From: Bailinhaonella thermotolerans
Lineage (GTDB): Bacteria; Actinomycetota; Actinomycetes; Streptosporangiales; Streptosporangiaceae
Direction of reading: 5' to 3'
Assembly: GCF_003594875.1 (NCBI RefSeq)
Contig: NZ_QZEY01000013.1
Coordinates: forward strand, 175,747-239,746
Length of the DNA stretch: 64,000 nt
Made by a program: the position numbers and the translations under genes. Positions 1 to 9,763 of the stretch are shown here, in pieces. The notes beneath the pieces are model-generated. The model was given only the letters and a program-made list of their open reading frames with translations, did no database searches and was not told the DNA's origin. Position 1 is the stretch's first letter. The number at the start of each line of letters is the position of its first letter.

Positions 1-76
1 CCCCCTCCCCCCGCCTCCCTGACCCGCCCTCCGAACCTCAACCCGCCGTCCCGAGGCGGCGGCCACCACCTCACGG

Positions 77-162
77 GCCGTGATCTTGCGATTCCGCGCC
101 ACGCCGACCCCACCGCACACCTCGGGTGCCGCGAGCGGCGTGCGCGATCGCCAGATCACGGC
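77..162. repeat. Dispersed element with terminal inverted repeats, copy A
   Basis: The left end GCCGTGATCTTGCGAT (77-92) pairs with the right end ATCGCCAGATCACGGC (147-162), 15 of 16 positions. The element is 86 bp, the same length as the copy at 30705-30790, and the interior is recognisably similar (a gccgac-ccacc block followed by CCTCGGG-type sequence). It encodes nothing and lies in the gene-free first 347 bases, which otherwise hold only G-rich short repeats near 165-230. It may be a MITE- or REP-like sequence; mobility is inferred from the copies only. Confidence 0.6.
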
Positions 163-347
163 GAGGGGAGGCGAGGGGAGGCGAGGGAATGGGGCGCGGG
201 CAGGTTGGGGGCGCGGGCAGGTTGGGGCGCGGAGCGGGTGCGGGCGCGGCGACGGGTGCGGGCGTGGCGACGGGGGTGGGGCGTGCGGTGGGGTGGGCGG
301 GTGAATCGGTAATCTTTGGGGGGCAGGGCGAGGTGTTGGGGGGCGGC

Positions 348-1016
348 GTGATCGAGCGGGTGGGGGTCGACGAGGCGGTCTGGGAGCTGCGCCCGGACTT
401 CGCGGTGCTGGTGATCTCGGCGCGGGGGCTGGCGAACTCCGGCTCGGACGACCGGTCCCGGGAGTGGCTGGCGGAGGCGGCGGCCGCCGTGGTGGACGAC
501 GGGCATCCGCACGTGAAGGCGTGGCAGGACGCCTACCGAGCGTTCGGCTCCAAGCCGCAGCGCACGCGGCCCTCGGTGGACGCGCTCCTGCGGCGGCGGG
601 ACGCGCTGCCGGAGATCAACAAGGTCGTGGACGCCTACAACTCGGTGAGCGTGCGCCACGTGCTGCCGATCGGCGGGGAGGACCTGGGCCACTACGCGGG
701 CGCGGCGCGGCTCGTGCGGGCGACCGGCGAGGAGACCTTCGACACGATCGCGGCGGGCGAGCCGGCGGTGGAGCACCCCGACCCCGGCGAGGTCGTCTGG
801 CGCGACGACGAGGGCGTGACGTGCCGCCGCTGGAACTGGCGCCAGTGCGTCCGCACCCGGATCACCGAGGACACCACCGACGCGCTGTTCCTCCTGGAGC
901 GCCTGGACGGACTGTCCCTCGACGAGCTGGACGCCGCCGGCGACGACCTCGAACGCCTCCTCCGCGAGATCACCCCGGGGGTGGCCGTGGAGCGCCGCCT
1001 CATCCGCCGCGACTGA
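348..1016 (+). CDS. B3/B4 tRNA-binding-domain protein
   Basis: The 222-aa protein resembles stand-alone B3/B4-domain proteins, related to the phenylalanyl-tRNA synthetase beta-chain fold thought to handle aminoacyl-tRNA. Typical features are AFGSKPQRTRPSVDAL followed by a segment ending PEINKVVDAYN, then an AARLVRATGEE block and a C-terminal W-rich segment with RTRITEDTTDALFLLERLDG. The frame is open upstream to 126, but that part is Gly/Arg low complexity from G-rich repeats. I therefore start at GTG 348, which gives the usual family length. No substrate can be read from the sequence. It stands alone ahead of kgd with about 390 bases between. Confidence 0.7.
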   Translation: MIERVGVDEAVWELRPDFAVLVISARGLANSGSDDRSREWLAEAAAAVVDDGHPHVKAWQDAYRAFGSKPQRTRPSVDALLRRRDALPEINKVVDAYNSVSVRHVLPIGGEDLGHYAGAARLVRATGEETFDTIAAGEPAVEHPDPGEVVWRDDEGVTCRRWNWRQCVRTRITEDTTDALFLLERLDGLSLDELDAAGDDLERLLREITPGVAVERRLIRRD

Positions 1017-1408
1017 GAAAACCCCGTCCGCAAAGCCGTTTCCGCTCCGGCCGTACGGCGTCGCCGGGCCGAGCGGGCGCGAGCCGTACGGCGAGCCGGA
1101 CGAGGCCCCGCGGAACCGGGCGGAACCCGCGCGATCTCCGTACGGCACGGCGGCGCGGAGGCGGCGGAAGCCGCACCACCTGCGGGCGGGACCGGGCGCG
1201 GGAAGATCGGCCACACCCGGCGCGTTGAATTGATTGGATCATCCGAACCGGTCGTCTCGGGGGTCGAGGTGACCGGAATGGAGGGTTCTGGGAGGATCGG
1301 AACCCGAGGTTGTCGCCTGGGCGGGCTCATGTGGCCAACCAGGGCGAGTAGCCTTGGACCGGTTCTCATTTCAACAACGCCGATCTGCGGAAGAGGGCGA
1401 TTTCCGCC
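1017..1408. other. Intergenic region with GCCGTACGGC palindromes and presumed kgd promoter
   Basis: This 392-base gap holds exact GCCGTACGGC palindromes at 1050-1059 and 1083-1092 and a nine-base version near 1139. No small gene with a ribosome binding site is visible. The kgd promoter must lie in the last 150 bases, where composition becomes less GC-rich (around 1340-1385); I cannot assign -35 and -10 boxes with confidence. Confidence 0.5.
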
Positions 1409-4400
1409 GTGTCGTCTGAGTCGTCGCGGACAAACCCAATGGCCGACTTTGGCCCTAACGAGTGGCTTGTCGACGAGCTGTACCAGAAGTACCTCCAGGA
1501 CCCCGAGTCAGTGGACAAGGCCTGGTGGAACTTCTTCGCTGACTACAACCCCGAAGCCGGGGCGAAGCGGCCACCGGGCAACGGCACGGCGTCAGCCGCG
1601 CCCGCCGCCCCCGCCGCGGCTCCGGCCCCCGCCGCCGCCCCCAGCGCGACTCCGACGACGGCCCCCGCCGCCCCGGCTCCGCAGAAGGCCGCTCCGGCCC
1701 AGGCCCCGCCGCAGGGCGCCGAGGAGGTGCGACTGCGCGGCGCGGCCGCCCGGACGGCGGCCAACATGGAGGCGAGCCTCGCGGTCCCGACCGCGACGAG
1801 CGTGCGCGCCGTCCCCGCCAAGTTGCTGATCGACAACCGCATCGTGATCAACAACCACCTCAAGCGGGGCCGCGGCGGCAAGGTCTCCTTCACCCATCTC
1901 ATCGGCTTCGCCATCGTCAAGGCGCTCGGCACGATGCCGGAGATGAACTGGTCGTACGCCGAGGTGGACGGCAAGCCGGTGCTGGCCAAGCCCGAGCACG
2001 TCAACCTGGGCCTGGCGATCGACGTGCAGAAGAGCGACGGCACCCGCCAGCTCCTCGTGCCGTCGATCAAGGCCGCCGAGACGCTCGACTTCCGCCAGTT
2101 CTGGATGGCCTACGAGGACATCGTGCGCAAGGCGCGCGCCGGCAAGCTCGGCGTGGAGGACTTCGCGGGCACCTCGATCAGCCTGACCAACCCCGGCACG
2201 ATCGGCACCGTGCACTCGGTCCCGCGCCTCATGCCGGGCCAGGGCACGATCATCGGCGTCGGCGCGATGGAGTACCCCGCCGAGTACCAGGGCGCCTCGG
2301 AGGAGACGCTCGCCCGGCTGGCCATCAGCAAGGTCATGACGTTGACCTCGACCTATGACCACCGGATCATCCAGGGCGCGCAGTCCGGCGACTTCCTGCG
2401 CCAGATCCACCGCCTGCTGCTGGGCGAGGACGGCTTCTACGACGAGATCTTCGAGGCCCTGCGCATCCCCTACGAGCCGGTGCGCTGGGTCAAGGACATC
2501 TCGGCCTCCCACGACGACGACATCTCCAAGGCCGCCCGGGTCCTGGAGCTGATCCACGCCTACCGCGTGCGCGGCCACCTCATGGCCGACACCGACCCGC
2601 TGGAGTACCGCCAGCGCAAGCACCCCGACCTGGACATCAAGTCGCACGGCCTGACGCTGTGGGACCTGGAGCGGGAGTTCGCGACCGGCGGGTTCGGCGG
2701 CAAGCCGCTGATGAAGCTGCGCGAGATCCTGGGCGTGCTGCGCGACTCGTACTGCCGCACGATCGGCGTCGAGTACATGCACATCCAGCACCCGGAGGAG
2801 CGGGCCTGGCTCCAGCAGCGCATCGAGGTCCCGCACTCCAAGCCGTCGCGTGACGAGCAGCTACGGATCCTGTCCCGGCTGAACACCGCCGAGGCGTTCG
2901 AGACGTTCCTGCAGACCAAGTACGTCGGCCAGAAGCGGTTCTCGCTGGAGGGCGGCGAGTCCCTGATCCCGCTGCTCGACTCGGTGATCAGCTCGGCCGC
3001 GTCCGACGGGCTCGACGAGGTCGTCATCGGCATGGCCCACCGCGGCCGCCTCAACGTCCTCGCCAACATCGTCGGCAAGTCCTACGGGCAGATCTTCGGC
3101 GAGTTCGAGGGCAACCTCGACCCGCGCAGCGCCCACGGCTCCGGCGACGTGAAGTACCACCTGGGCGCGGAGGGCGACTACCCGACCGCCGACGGCGCCA
3201 AGATCAAGACTTCCGTGGTGGCGAACCCGTCCCACCTGGAGGCGGTCGACCCGGTCCTGGAGGGCGTCGTGCGCGCCAAGCAGGACCTCCTGGACGTCGG
3301 CGAGGAGGGCTTCACCATCCTCCCGGTCCTGGTCCACGGCGACGCCGCGTTCGCCGGCCAGGGCGTGGTCGCCGAGACGCTGCACCTGTCGCAGCTCCGC
3401 GGCTACCGCACCGGCGGCACCGTCCACGTGGTCGTCAACAACCAGGTCGGCTTCACCACCTCGCCCGCCTCGTCGCGGTCGAGCGTCTACGCCACCGACG
3501 TCGCCCGGATGATCCAGGCGCCGATCTTCCACGTCAACGGCGACGACCCCGAGGCCGTCGTCCGCGTGGGCCAGCTCGCGTTCGAGTACCGCCAGGCGTT
3601 CCGCAAGGACGTCGTGATCGACCTGGTCTGCTACCGCCGCCGGGGCCACAACGAGGGCGACAACCCCTCGTTCACCCAGCCGCTGATGTACGACCTGATC
3701 GACGCCAAGCGCTCGGTCCGCAAGCTCTACACCGAGGCCCTGATCGGCCGCGGCGACATCACGGTCGAGGAGGCCGAGCAGGCCCTCCGCGACTACCAGG
3801 AGCAGCTCGAGCGGGCCTTCACCGAGACGCGCGAGGCGGCCAAGAAGCCGCTGGAGCCCGGCTCGGTCGTCAGGCCGGAGCCCGAGGAGGTCGTGCCCTG
3901 GTCGCACGACTCGACGCAGACCGCGATCTCCGAGGAGACCGTCAAGCGCGTCGTCGAGACCCAGCTCAACCTGCCCGAGGGCTTCACCGTGCACCCGCGC
4001 CTGGCCCCGCTGATCCAGCGGCGCTCGGCCATGGTGCAGGAGGACGCCATCGACTGGGCGATGGGCGAGACGCTCGCGTTCGGCTCCCTGCTGATCGACG
4101 GCCACCCGGTCCGCCTGGTCGGCCAGGACTCCCGCCGCGGCACCTTCGGCCAGCGCCACGCGGTGCTCGTGGACCGGCAGACGGGCGAGGAGCACACGCC
4201 GCTCAAGACGTTCAACAAGGGCAACACCAAGTTCTACGTCTACGACTCGCTGCTCAGCGAGTTCGCGGCGCTGGGCTTCGAGTACGGCTACAGCGTGGTC
4301 CGTCCCGACGCCCTGGTGGCCTGGGAGGCGCAGTTCGGCGACTTCGTCAACGGCGCCCAGTCGATCATCGACGAGTTCATCTCGTCCGGTGAGCAGAAGT

Positions 4401-5068
4401 GGGGCCAGCGCTCGGCCGTCACGCTGCTGCTGCCGCACGGCTACGAGGGCCAGGGCCCGGACCACTCCTCGGCCCGGATCGAGCGGTTCCTCCAGCTCTG
4501 CGCGCAGGACAACATGACCGTCGTGCAGCCCACCACCCCGGCGAACTACTTCCACCTGCTGCGCTGGCAGGTGCTGTCGGACCGCCGGAAGCCGCTGATC
4601 GTCTTCACGCCCAAGTCGCTCCTGCGGCGCAAGCAGGCGGCCTCGGCGGCGTCGGAGTTCACCAGCGGCTCCTTCCAGCCGGTGATCGGCGACACCACGG
4701 TGGACCCGTCCGGCGTCCGCAAGATCGTGCTCACCACCGGCAAGATCTACTACGACCTGGCCGCCGCCCGCGAGAAGTCGGGCGACCAGAGCGTGGCGAT
4801 CGTCCGGGTCGAGCGCCTCTACCCGATCCCCGTCGAGGAGCTGCGCGCCGAACTGGCCCGCTACGCCCCCGACGCCGAGCTGGTCTGGCTGCAGGACGAG
4901 CCGGCCAACATGGGGGCCTGGCCCTTCATGGCCCTCAAGCTCCCGCACCTGCTGGACGGCCGCCGGCTCAGCCGCGTCTCCCGTCAGCCCAACTCCTCCC
5001 CCGCGGTCGGCTCCCACGCCGCCCACGAGGCCGAGCAGGAAGAACTCATCAAGCAGATCTTCGGCTGA
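1409..5068 (+). CDS. kgd: Multifunctional 2-oxoglutarate metabolism enzyme (Kgd; E2o-E1o fusion)
   Basis: This 1219-aa protein matches the actinobacterial fusion of a dihydrolipoamide succinyltransferase core and a thiamine-diphosphate E1 2-oxoglutarate dehydrogenase, about the length of mycobacterial Kgd. It acts in the TCA cycle in the cytoplasm with E2 and E3 partners encoded elsewhere. Domains in order: an N-terminal helix ([15 protein letters not shown]), an Ala/Pro linker (about 55-105), the acyltransferase core with catalytic His318 in DHRIIQG, then E1 with [13 protein letters not shown], a [10 protein letters not shown]...VNNQVGFTT thiamine site and [20 protein letters not shown] 1409 gives the usual N-terminus. 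A perfect 14-bp hairpin follows, so it is probably a single-gene transcript. Regulation by a GarA-type protein is known for the family but cannot be seen here. Confidence 0.95.
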   Translation: MSSESSRTNPMADFGPNEWLVDELYQKYLQDPESVDKAWWNFFADYNPEAGAKRPPGNGTASAAPAAPAAAPAPAAAPSATPTTAPAAPAPQKAAPAQAPPQGAEEVRLRGAAARTAANMEASLAVPTATSVRAVPAKLLIDNRIVINNHLKRGRGGKVSFTHLIGFAIVKALGTMPEMNWSYAEVDGKPVLAKPEHVNLGLAIDVQKSDGTRQLLVPSIKAAETLDFRQFWMAYEDIVRKARAGKLGVEDFAGTSISLTNPGTIGTVHSVPRLMPGQGTIIGVGAMEYPAEYQGASEETLARLAISKVMTLTSTYDHRIIQGAQSGDFLRQIHRLLLGEDGFYDEIFEALRIPYEPVRWVKDISASHDDDISKAARVLELIHAYRVRGHLMADTDPLEYRQRKHPDLDIKSHGLTLWDLEREFATGGFGGKPLMKLREILGVLRDSYCRTIGVEYMHIQHPEERAWLQQRIEVPHSKPSRDEQLRILSRLNTAEAFETFLQTKYVGQKRFSLEGGESLIPLLDSVISSAASDGLDEVVIGMAHRGRLNVLANIVGKSYGQIFGEFEGNLDPRSAHGSGDVKYHLGAEGDYPTADGAKIKTSVVANPSHLEAVDPVLEGVVRAKQDLLDVGEEGFTILPVLVHGDAAFAGQGVVAETLHLSQLRGYRTGGTVHVVVNNQVGFTTSPASSRSSVYATDVARMIQAPIFHVNGDDPEAVVRVGQLAFEYRQAFRKDVVIDLVCYRRRGHNEGDNPSFTQPLMYDLIDAKRSVRKLYTEALIGRGDITVEEAEQALRDYQEQLERAFTETREAAKKPLEPGSVVRPEPEEVVPWSHDSTQTAISEETVKRVVETQLNLPEGFTVHPRLAPLIQRRSAMVQEDAIDWAMGETLAFGSLLIDGHPVRLVGQDSRRGTFGQRHAVLVDRQTGEEHTPLKTFNKGNTKFYVYDSLLSEFAALGFEYGYSVVRPDALVAWEAQFGDFVNGAQSIIDEFISSGEQKWGQRSAVTLLLPHGYEGQGPDHSSARIERFLQLCAQDNMTVVQPTTPANYFHLLRWQVLSDRRKPLIVFTPKSLLRRKQAASAASEFTSGSFQPVIGDTTVDPSGVRKIVLTTGKIYYDLAAAREKSGDQSVAIVRVERLYPIPVEELRAELARYAPDAELVWLQDEPANMGAWPFMALKLPHLLDGRRLSRVSRQPNSSPAVGSHAAHEAEQEELIKQIFG

Positions 5069-5083
5069 CGCCCGACCCGCGAC

Positions 5084-5122
5084 GCAGGGCTCCCCGGCCC
5101 CCCGGGGAGCCCTGCTCCTTTT
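5084..5122 (+). terminator. Rho-independent terminator after kgd
   Basis: The arms 5084-5097 and 5102-5115 form a perfect 14-bp GC-rich stem with a CCCC loop, followed by a short T-rich run (tcctttt). It lies 16 bases after the kgd stop codon. Confidence 0.85.
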
Positions 5123-5344
5123 CCGCCCCCTTCCGGTACGGCGACGGCCTGCCGCGCCCTCCCGGGCGTACGGCGGGCGCCGCGCCCTCCCCGGGCGTAC
5201 GGCGGATGCCGCCCTCGCCCGGGCTCGCCGGGTACGGCTCTCGCGATCTTGATCACCTCATCGGGGCGCCGCGATCGCGGGTCCGTCCAGACCTGGTCCC
5301 GGGCCTGGCTAAAGTTGCGCGGGAACGTCGAACAGGAGAATGGG

Positions 5345-5524
5345 ATGTACTTCACGGACCGGGGGATCGAGGAGCTCGTCGAGCGCCGGGGCGGCGAGGA
5401 GATGTCGATCGACTGGCTGGCCGAGCGGCTGCGGGAGTTCGTGGACCTCAACCCCGAGTTCGAGACGCCCGTGGAGCGGCTGGCGACGTGGCTGGCGCGG
5501 CTGGACGACGAGGACGACGAGTAG
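5345..5524 (+). CDS. Small conserved acidic protein (DUF6104-like)
   Basis: A 59-aa acidic protein beginning MYFTDRGIEELVERRG and ending in an Asp/Glu-rich tail (ARLDDEDDE). From memory it matches a short actinobacterial family found just downstream of kgd in streptomycetes (DUF6104); the function is unknown. ATG 5345 is chosen because AGGAG at 5334-5338 lies six bases upstream and the family starts with MYFTDRG. The longer open frame from 5249 lacks such a site. The kgd terminator separates it from kgd, so it has its own promoter in the 220-base gap. Confidence 0.75.
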   Translation: MYFTDRGIEELVERRGGEEMSIDWLAERLREFVDLNPEFETPVERLATWLARLDDEDDE

Positions 5525-5674
5525 GCCGCGGTTCGCGGGCCCGGGCGGAACGCGATACATCTTGGATCGTGGCGGCGCGCCGCATAGCGTGGTGACGGAA
5601 CGTCGGAGCACGGGAGGGCGCACGCCGCGGCAGGCGCGTGCGTCCGTTTCCCGGCTGGTGTGAGAGGTGGGGTC

Positions 5675-6352
5675 GTGAGTCCGGTCTTCGGGCATGGGAG
5701 GTTACGGCTCTACCTGCTCAAACTGCTCGACGAGAGCCCCCGGCACGGATACGAGGTCATCCGCCTGCTCCAGGACCGCTTCCTCGGGGTCTACTCCCCC
5801 TCGCCCGGCACGATCTATCCCCGGCTGGCCCGCATGGAGGCCGAGGGGCTGGTCACGCACGAGGTGGAGAAGGGGCGCAAGGTCTTCCGGCTCACCGACG
5901 CCGGGCGGGCCGAGCTGCGCGACCGCGGGGACGAGCTGGCGGACCTGGAACGGGAGGTCGCCGACTCGGTGAGCGGCATCACCCGCGAGATCCGGGAGGA
6001 CGTGCGCGAGACGGTCCGCTCGCTGCGCGAGGAGCTGACCCGGGTGGCCCGCGACGTGCGCCGCGGCGAGGAGTCCCCGCTCGCCGCCGCCGAGGACATC
6101 AAGCGCGAGTGGCGCCGCCACAAGGAGCAGTGGCGGGAGGACCGCGACCGCTGGCAGCACGCCTGGGAGAACGTCTGGTCCGGCGGCCGCCGCCGCGACC
6201 CCCGGACCGAGCTGCACGTTCTCCTCGACGAGTTCGCCGGCGAGGTCCACCGGCTGGCCGACGAGGCCGACGTCAGCCGCGATTCGGTCCGGGAGGTCCG
6301 CCGCGCCCTCGCCCGGGCCGGCGCCGAGATCCGCCGCGCCCTCGACGCCTGA
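5675..6352 (+). CDS. PadR-family transcriptional regulator with long coiled-coil tail
   Basis: The first 85 residues are a PadR winged helix: RLYLLKLLDESPRHGYEVI, then SPSPGTIYPRLARMEAEGL and a wing KGRKVFRLTDAGR. PadR proteins usually repress efflux or stress genes; no target is visible nearby. The rest (about 90-225) is a charged Arg/Glu helical region, longer than in classical PadR, that probably dimerises. GTG 5675 follows GAGAGGTGG at 5662-5670 and is preferred over GTG 5660. GCCGTACGGC elements follow the stop, and the next gene converges on it. Confidence 0.85.
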   Translation: MSPVFGHGRLRLYLLKLLDESPRHGYEVIRLLQDRFLGVYSPSPGTIYPRLARMEAEGLVTHEVEKGRKVFRLTDAGRAELRDRGDELADLEREVADSVSGITREIREDVRETVRSLREELTRVARDVRRGEESPLAAAEDIKREWRRHKEQWREDRDRWQHAWENVWSGGRRRDPRTELHVLLDEFAGEVHRLADEADVSRDSVREVRRALARAGAEIRRALDA

Positions 6353-6362
6353 CCCCGCGCGA

Positions 6363-6396
6363 GCCGTACGGCGTCACGCCCGCCGAGCCGTACGGC
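6363..6396. repeat. Two GCCGTACGGC palindromes between convergent genes
   Basis: Exact 10-bp palindromes lie at 6363-6372 and 6387-6396, each inside a near-identical 24-base unit (gagccgtacggcgtcacgcc core). A third, degenerate unit follows. They lie between the stops of the PadR and TetR genes. Confidence 0.8.
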
Positions 6397-6468
6397 GTCA
6401 CGCCAGGAAGAGCCGTGCGGCGAAGGCCCGCGGAAGCCGCACGTGCCGCCGGGCGGGCCCCTGGCGGG

Positions 6469-7101
6469 TCACTGAGCGAGGAGCGGGGCGAGGTGGTCGC
6501 GGGCGTAGGCCCGCAGGTCCTCGTCGGTGTCCAGGGGCACACAGGTCTGCGGGGTGAGGACGAGCGACAGCGCCAGCCGTACGAAGAGCTCGGCGACCGG
6601 GGCGACGCGGGCCCGGGTGAGGGCGGGGTCGGCGCGCAGGGCGTGATCGGTGAGGAAGTCGCGGGCCAGCGCCAGGAACGGGCCCGCGTGGATCGTCAGC
6701 TCGGGGAGCAGCGCCTCGGGCTCGGTGGCGAGCATGCGGGTCAGCAGCGGGTGGGAGCGGGCGGCCCGCAGGGTGACCGCGAAGCCCTCGACGAGCTGTT
6801 CGGCCAGGGTCGGGAGCGGCGTGATCGCGGCCTCGAAGTCGGCCAGGAAGCGGCGCAGCTCACGCAGGATGACGGCCTGCGTGAGATCGCCCTTCCTGGC
6901 GAAACGGCGGTAGACCGTGACGCGGCTCAGGCCGGCGCGGCGGGCGACGTCCTCGACGGTGGTGCGGCGCAGGCCGAAGTGGAGGTACAGCTCCAGGGCG
7001 GCGTCGAGGACTCGCTCGGTGGTCTCGTCGCAGGGCCCGGCCGCCTCGGCGAGCAGCCCGGCGAGCGGCGGAGGGGCCGGGGGAAGGGATTCGGCGGTCA
7101 T
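6469..7101 (-). CDS. TetR-family regulator, co-transcribed with mpaB-like gene
   Basis: A 210-aa TetR protein. The helix-turn-helix is at about residues 26-72: ERVLDAALELYLHFGLRRTT, then VEDVARRAGLSRVTVYRRF. The C-terminal ligand domain is not family-specific. Its ATG (7101) overlaps the stop of the upstream oxygenase-like gene (7098) by four bases, so the two are translationally coupled. A near-palindrome upstream of that gene (8022-8034) is a plausible operator, which would make the operon autoregulated. The ligand is unknown. Confidence 0.85.
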   Translation of the reverse strand: MTAESLPPAPPPLAGLLAEAAGPCDETTERVLDAALELYLHFGLRRTTVEDVARRAGLSRVTVYRRFARKGDLTQAVILRELRRFLADFEAAITPLPTLAEQLVEGFAVTLRAARSHPLLTRMLATEPEALLPELTIHAGPFLALARDFLTDHALRADPALTRARVAPVAELFVRLALSLVLTPQTCVPLDTDEDLRAYARDHLAPLLAQ

Positions 7102-7994
7102 CTCCCGCGCAAGGCTATCTCCAGGCGGGCGCGGCTCCGGGCCGCCTCCCGGGCGTGGTAGGCGATCGGGAGGTAACGCACCCGCTCGGGGAGCAGCGGC
7201 ACGGTCTCGGCGATCACGCGCCCGATCCGGCGCAGGCGGCGCTCGTCCTGGGCGGTCCAGGACAGGCCCAGCTTGGCGCGCAGGGCGGGCGGCAGCGTGC
7301 CGACCATCAGGAAGTGGTTGAACCGGCCGCTCGACCAGCCAACGGGCACCCAGGCGGCGCGCAGCGACCGGGGCACGAACGGCGGGGCCTGCACACCGAG
7401 CGCGGTGCGGAGCACGTCGTGGCAGGTCGGGTGGTTCTCCAGGGTGTGCGCGACCATGTCGTCGAAGTAGTCCCAGTACTCGGACACGGTCTGGGGCACC
7501 ACCCGGTCCGGGACCCGCAGGATGCGCCCGAGCCGCAGGATCTCCGCGTAGAGCCGTTCCTGCCCGGCCCGGTCGTAGGGCGTGTCGAAGTACCGGGCCA
7601 TGGTGATCGCGCGGTCGAACGCGGTCAGGAAGACCCAGGCGTACGGCTCGGCGCTGAGCGCGTGGTAGCGCCGGCCCTGATCGTCCACGCCCTGGATGTC
7701 CTTGTGCAGCTCGCGCAGGCGGCGGCCCTCGGCGAGGGCGGCCTCACCGCCGTAGACCCACTTCTGCAGCGAGTCGAGGGAGCGGGTGAGCCGTCCCCAC
7801 GGGTCGCTGCGGTAGACGGACTGCTGACCCACGGCCGCCCCGATCTGCGGGTGGGCGACCTGTTCGACCAGGGCGCTGCCCAGGACCAGCATCATGCGGA
7901 CGTCGCCGATGCCCTCCCATAACAGCGACCCGGGCCCGAACGGCTCGGCTTCCGCGCCCGCGGGGGCGGGCCTCTCCTGGGCTACGGCGGTCAC
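7098..7994 (-). CDS. MpaB/latex-clearing-type (DUF2236) oxygenase family protein
   Basis: A 298-aa protein of the oxygenase MpaB/DUF2236 family, whose members include haem-containing latex clearing protein. Family-like segments are GSLLWEGIGDVRMMLVLGSA, VEQVAHPQIGAAV, a DPWGRLTRSLDSL segment and a HKDIQGVDDQGRRYHALSAE block with conserved His residues. Haem binding and substrate are inferred only. GTG 7994 is chosen because GGAGG stands five bases upstream; the frame to 8042 runs through the promoter/operator. It is first in a two-gene operon with the TetR gene. Confidence 0.75.
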   Translation of the reverse strand: MTAVAQERPAPAGAEAEPFGPGSLLWEGIGDVRMMLVLGSALVEQVAHPQIGAAVGQQSVYRSDPWGRLTRSLDSLQKWVYGGEAALAEGRRLRELHKDIQGVDDQGRRYHALSAEPYAWVFLTAFDRAITMARYFDTPYDRAGQERLYAEILRLGRILRVPDRVVPQTVSEYWDYFDDMVAHTLENHPTCHDVLRTALGVQAPPFVPRSLRAAWVPVGWSSGRFNHFLMVGTLPPALRAKLGLSWTAQDERRLRRIGRVIAETVPLLPERVRYLPIAYHAREAARSRARLEIALRGR

Positions 7995-8021
7995 GGCGGC
8001 CTCCGGGGGGTGAAACAAAGC

Positions 8022-8034
8022 TACACAATATGTA
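8022..8034. promoter_or_regulatory. Candidate TetR operator upstream of mpaB-like gene
   Basis: TACACAATATGTA is a near-perfect AT-rich palindrome in very GC-rich DNA, about 28 bases ahead of the predicted start. It is the only such site in the gap. The link to the TetR protein encoded by the same operon is inference. Confidence 0.4.
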
Positions 8035-8065
8035 TCACCCACTCAGACCGGACGTAACCCATCAC

Positions 8066-8467
8066 TTACGGCGTCGTCATGTGTTCTCCGTCGCACTCGA
8101 CCAGCAACCGGCGGTTCGCCTCCACCTGGTGCCGGATGCGGTGCTCGGTGACGCGCACGAGCGCGGCGCGCTCCTCGGACAGGGCGCGGGCCAGCACCGA
8201 GCTGGAGTGCAGCACCGAGGCGAGGCAGCGGTGGGCCTCGCGGAGGTTCTCGCGCAGGCGCTGGACGCGCTCGGCGTCCCCCTCGCGCTCGGCCTCCGCC
8301 AGCAGCCGGCGCACGCTGCTCCAGGCGAGCTGGGCCTTGCGCCGGGTGACGGCCAGGGTGAGCAGCATGGCCCGCACCTCCCGCAGCCGCAGGGTCGCCA
8401 CGATCGCCTCGGCCTCGCGCACGGCGCAGTCGGCCGATATGTCATGTGAGCCGTCGCGCATGTCCAC
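8066..8467 (-). CDS. Hypothetical helical protein
   Basis: A 133-aa protein predicted almost entirely helical, with heptad-like Leu/Arg/Glu patterning from about residue 15 to 125 (for example LLAEAEREGDAERVQRLREN). Codons end mostly in G or C, as in true genes of this window, and overlapping frames on the other strand look less protein-like. No family is recognised. The start is GTG 8467 or ATG 8461; neither has a strong ribosome binding site. It lies upstream of the mpaB-tetR operon in the same direction, but the palindrome between suggests separate transcription. Confidence 0.5.
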   Translation of the reverse strand: MDMRDGSHDISADCAVREAEAIVATLRLREVRAMLLTLAVTRRKAQLAWSSVRRLLAEAEREGDAERVQRLRENLREAHRCLASVLHSSSVLARALSEERAALVRVTEHRIRHQVEANRRLLVECDGEHMTTP

Positions 8468-8584
8468 CAGTGTGGCGATCCGCCCGGGCGGAAGCCGCCA
8501 CGAGCAGGGGATGAACTCCGTCCCGGAGGAGGAGTTGGCCCCCGGGGCGGAGACATGCGCACCCCGGGGTTGAAAGGACTCGAC

Positions 8585-9553
8585 CTACGGCGTGAAGACG
8601 ATCTTCCCGAAGAGCTCACCGCGGTCCATCGCGGCGAACCCCTCCCGAGCCTCTACCAGCGGCAGAACCCGGTCGATCTCCGGCCGAACCCCCGTCTGCT
8701 CACAGAACGTGAGCAACCGCGCGAGCTGGTCGCGGGTGCCCATCGTGGATCCGACCACCGAAAGCTGGAGGAAGAACACCCGCGACAGGTCCGCCGGCGG
8801 CACGCTGCCGCTCGTCGCCCCGGAGACCACGATCCGCCCGCCGGGCCGCAGCGACTTCAGGGAGTGGGCCCAGGTGGCCTGCCCGACGGTCTCCATGACG
8901 GCGTCCACCCGCTCGGGCAGCCGCGCCCCGGGCTCGAACGCCGCGTCCGCGCCCAGCTCCACCGCGCGCGCCCGCTTCTCCTCCGAACGCCCGGTGACCC
9001 ACATCCGGTAGCCCCCGGCCCGCCCCAGCGCCACCAGGGCCGTCGCGACGCCGCCGCTCGCGCCCTGGACGAGCACGGTCGCCCCGGGTTCGAGCCCGGC
9101 CTTGTCGAACAGCATCCGGTAGGCCGTGAGCCACGCCGTAGGCAGGCACGCCGCCTCCTCGAACGACAGCGCGGCGGGCTTGGGCACGAGGTTCCGCCGG
9201 GGCACGGCGACGCGCTCGGCGAGGGTGCCGTCGTACCGCTCGGACAGCAGCGACCGCCGCGGGTCCAGCGTCTCGTCACCCCCGCCCGCCGCCGGGTCCC
9301 CGATCACGGCGTGGACGACGACCTCGTTGCCGTCCTCGTCCACCCCGGCCGCGTCGCACCCCAGCACGATCGGCAGCCGGTCCTGCGAGATCCCCACGCC
9401 CCGCAGCGTCCACAGGTCGTGGTGGTTCAGCGAGGCGGCCCGCACGGTCACGGTGGTCCACCCCTCGGGCGCCTCCGGCTCGGGCCGCTCCCCGGCCTCC
9501 AGCCCGGCCAGCGGGTCCTTCTCATCGGTACGCGCAGCGCTCACGGCGAACAT
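8585..9553 (-). CDS. Zinc-binding-type dehydrogenase / quinone oxidoreductase (MDR family)
   Basis: A 322-aa medium-chain dehydrogenase/reductase. The GroES-like N-terminal half carries SLNHHDLWTLRG and GCDAAGV; the Rossmann half carries VLVQGASGGVATALVALGRA and VTGRSEEKRARAVELGAD. The Cys ligands of a structural zinc are absent, so it is closer to NADPH-quinone or enoyl reductases. The substrate is unknown. It appears monocistronic, with GCCGTACGGC elements upstream between it and the phosphatase gene. Confidence 0.85.
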   Translation of the reverse strand: MFAVSAARTDEKDPLAGLEAGERPEPEAPEGWTTVTVRAASLNHHDLWTLRGVGISQDRLPIVLGCDAAGVDEDGNEVVVHAVIGDPAAGGGDETLDPRRSLLSERYDGTLAERVAVPRRNLVPKPAALSFEEAACLPTAWLTAYRMLFDKAGLEPGATVLVQGASGGVATALVALGRAGGYRMWVTGRSEEKRARAVELGADAAFEPGARLPERVDAVMETVGQATWAHSLKSLRPGGRIVVSGATSGSVPPADLSRVFFLQLSVVGSTMGTRDQLARLLTFCEQTGVRPEIDRVLPLVEAREGFAAMDRGELFGKIVFTP

Positions 9554-9604
9554 GAGTCAGACCCTAACCCCGCGCCCGCCCGCGATCACCCCCACCCCTC
9601 GCGC

Positions 9605-9761
9605 GCCGTACGGCGTGCGCGCGTACCGGTGCCCGGCGGGCGCGCACGCACCGGCTCAAGGCGCGTGCCGGGGTGGCGTGCGTGTGCCGGCGTCAGGCAA
9701 GGCGCGCCGTACCGGTGTACGGCAGGCGCCCCATGGCGGGGTGGCCAGCGCGCCGTACGGC
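9605..9761. repeat. GCCGTACGGC palindromes in intergenic DNA
   Basis: Exact copies at 9605-9614 and 9752-9761 flank a region with partial copies (for example a split ccgtaccggtgtacggc near 9710). Nothing else is recognised between 9554 and 9763. Confidence 0.75.
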
Positions 9762-9763
9762 CC

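Noticed and set aside
126..347. N-terminal extension of the B3/B4 protein
   Set aside because: The extra 74 residues are Gly/Arg/Ala repeats encoded by G-rich simple sequence, and the family length fits GTG 348.
2861..5026. A 721-codon minus-strand frame inside kgd
   Set aside because: It is the complementary shadow of the well-supported kgd frame, has no homology-like motifs and consists of Val/Gly/Arg/Leu/Asp runs.
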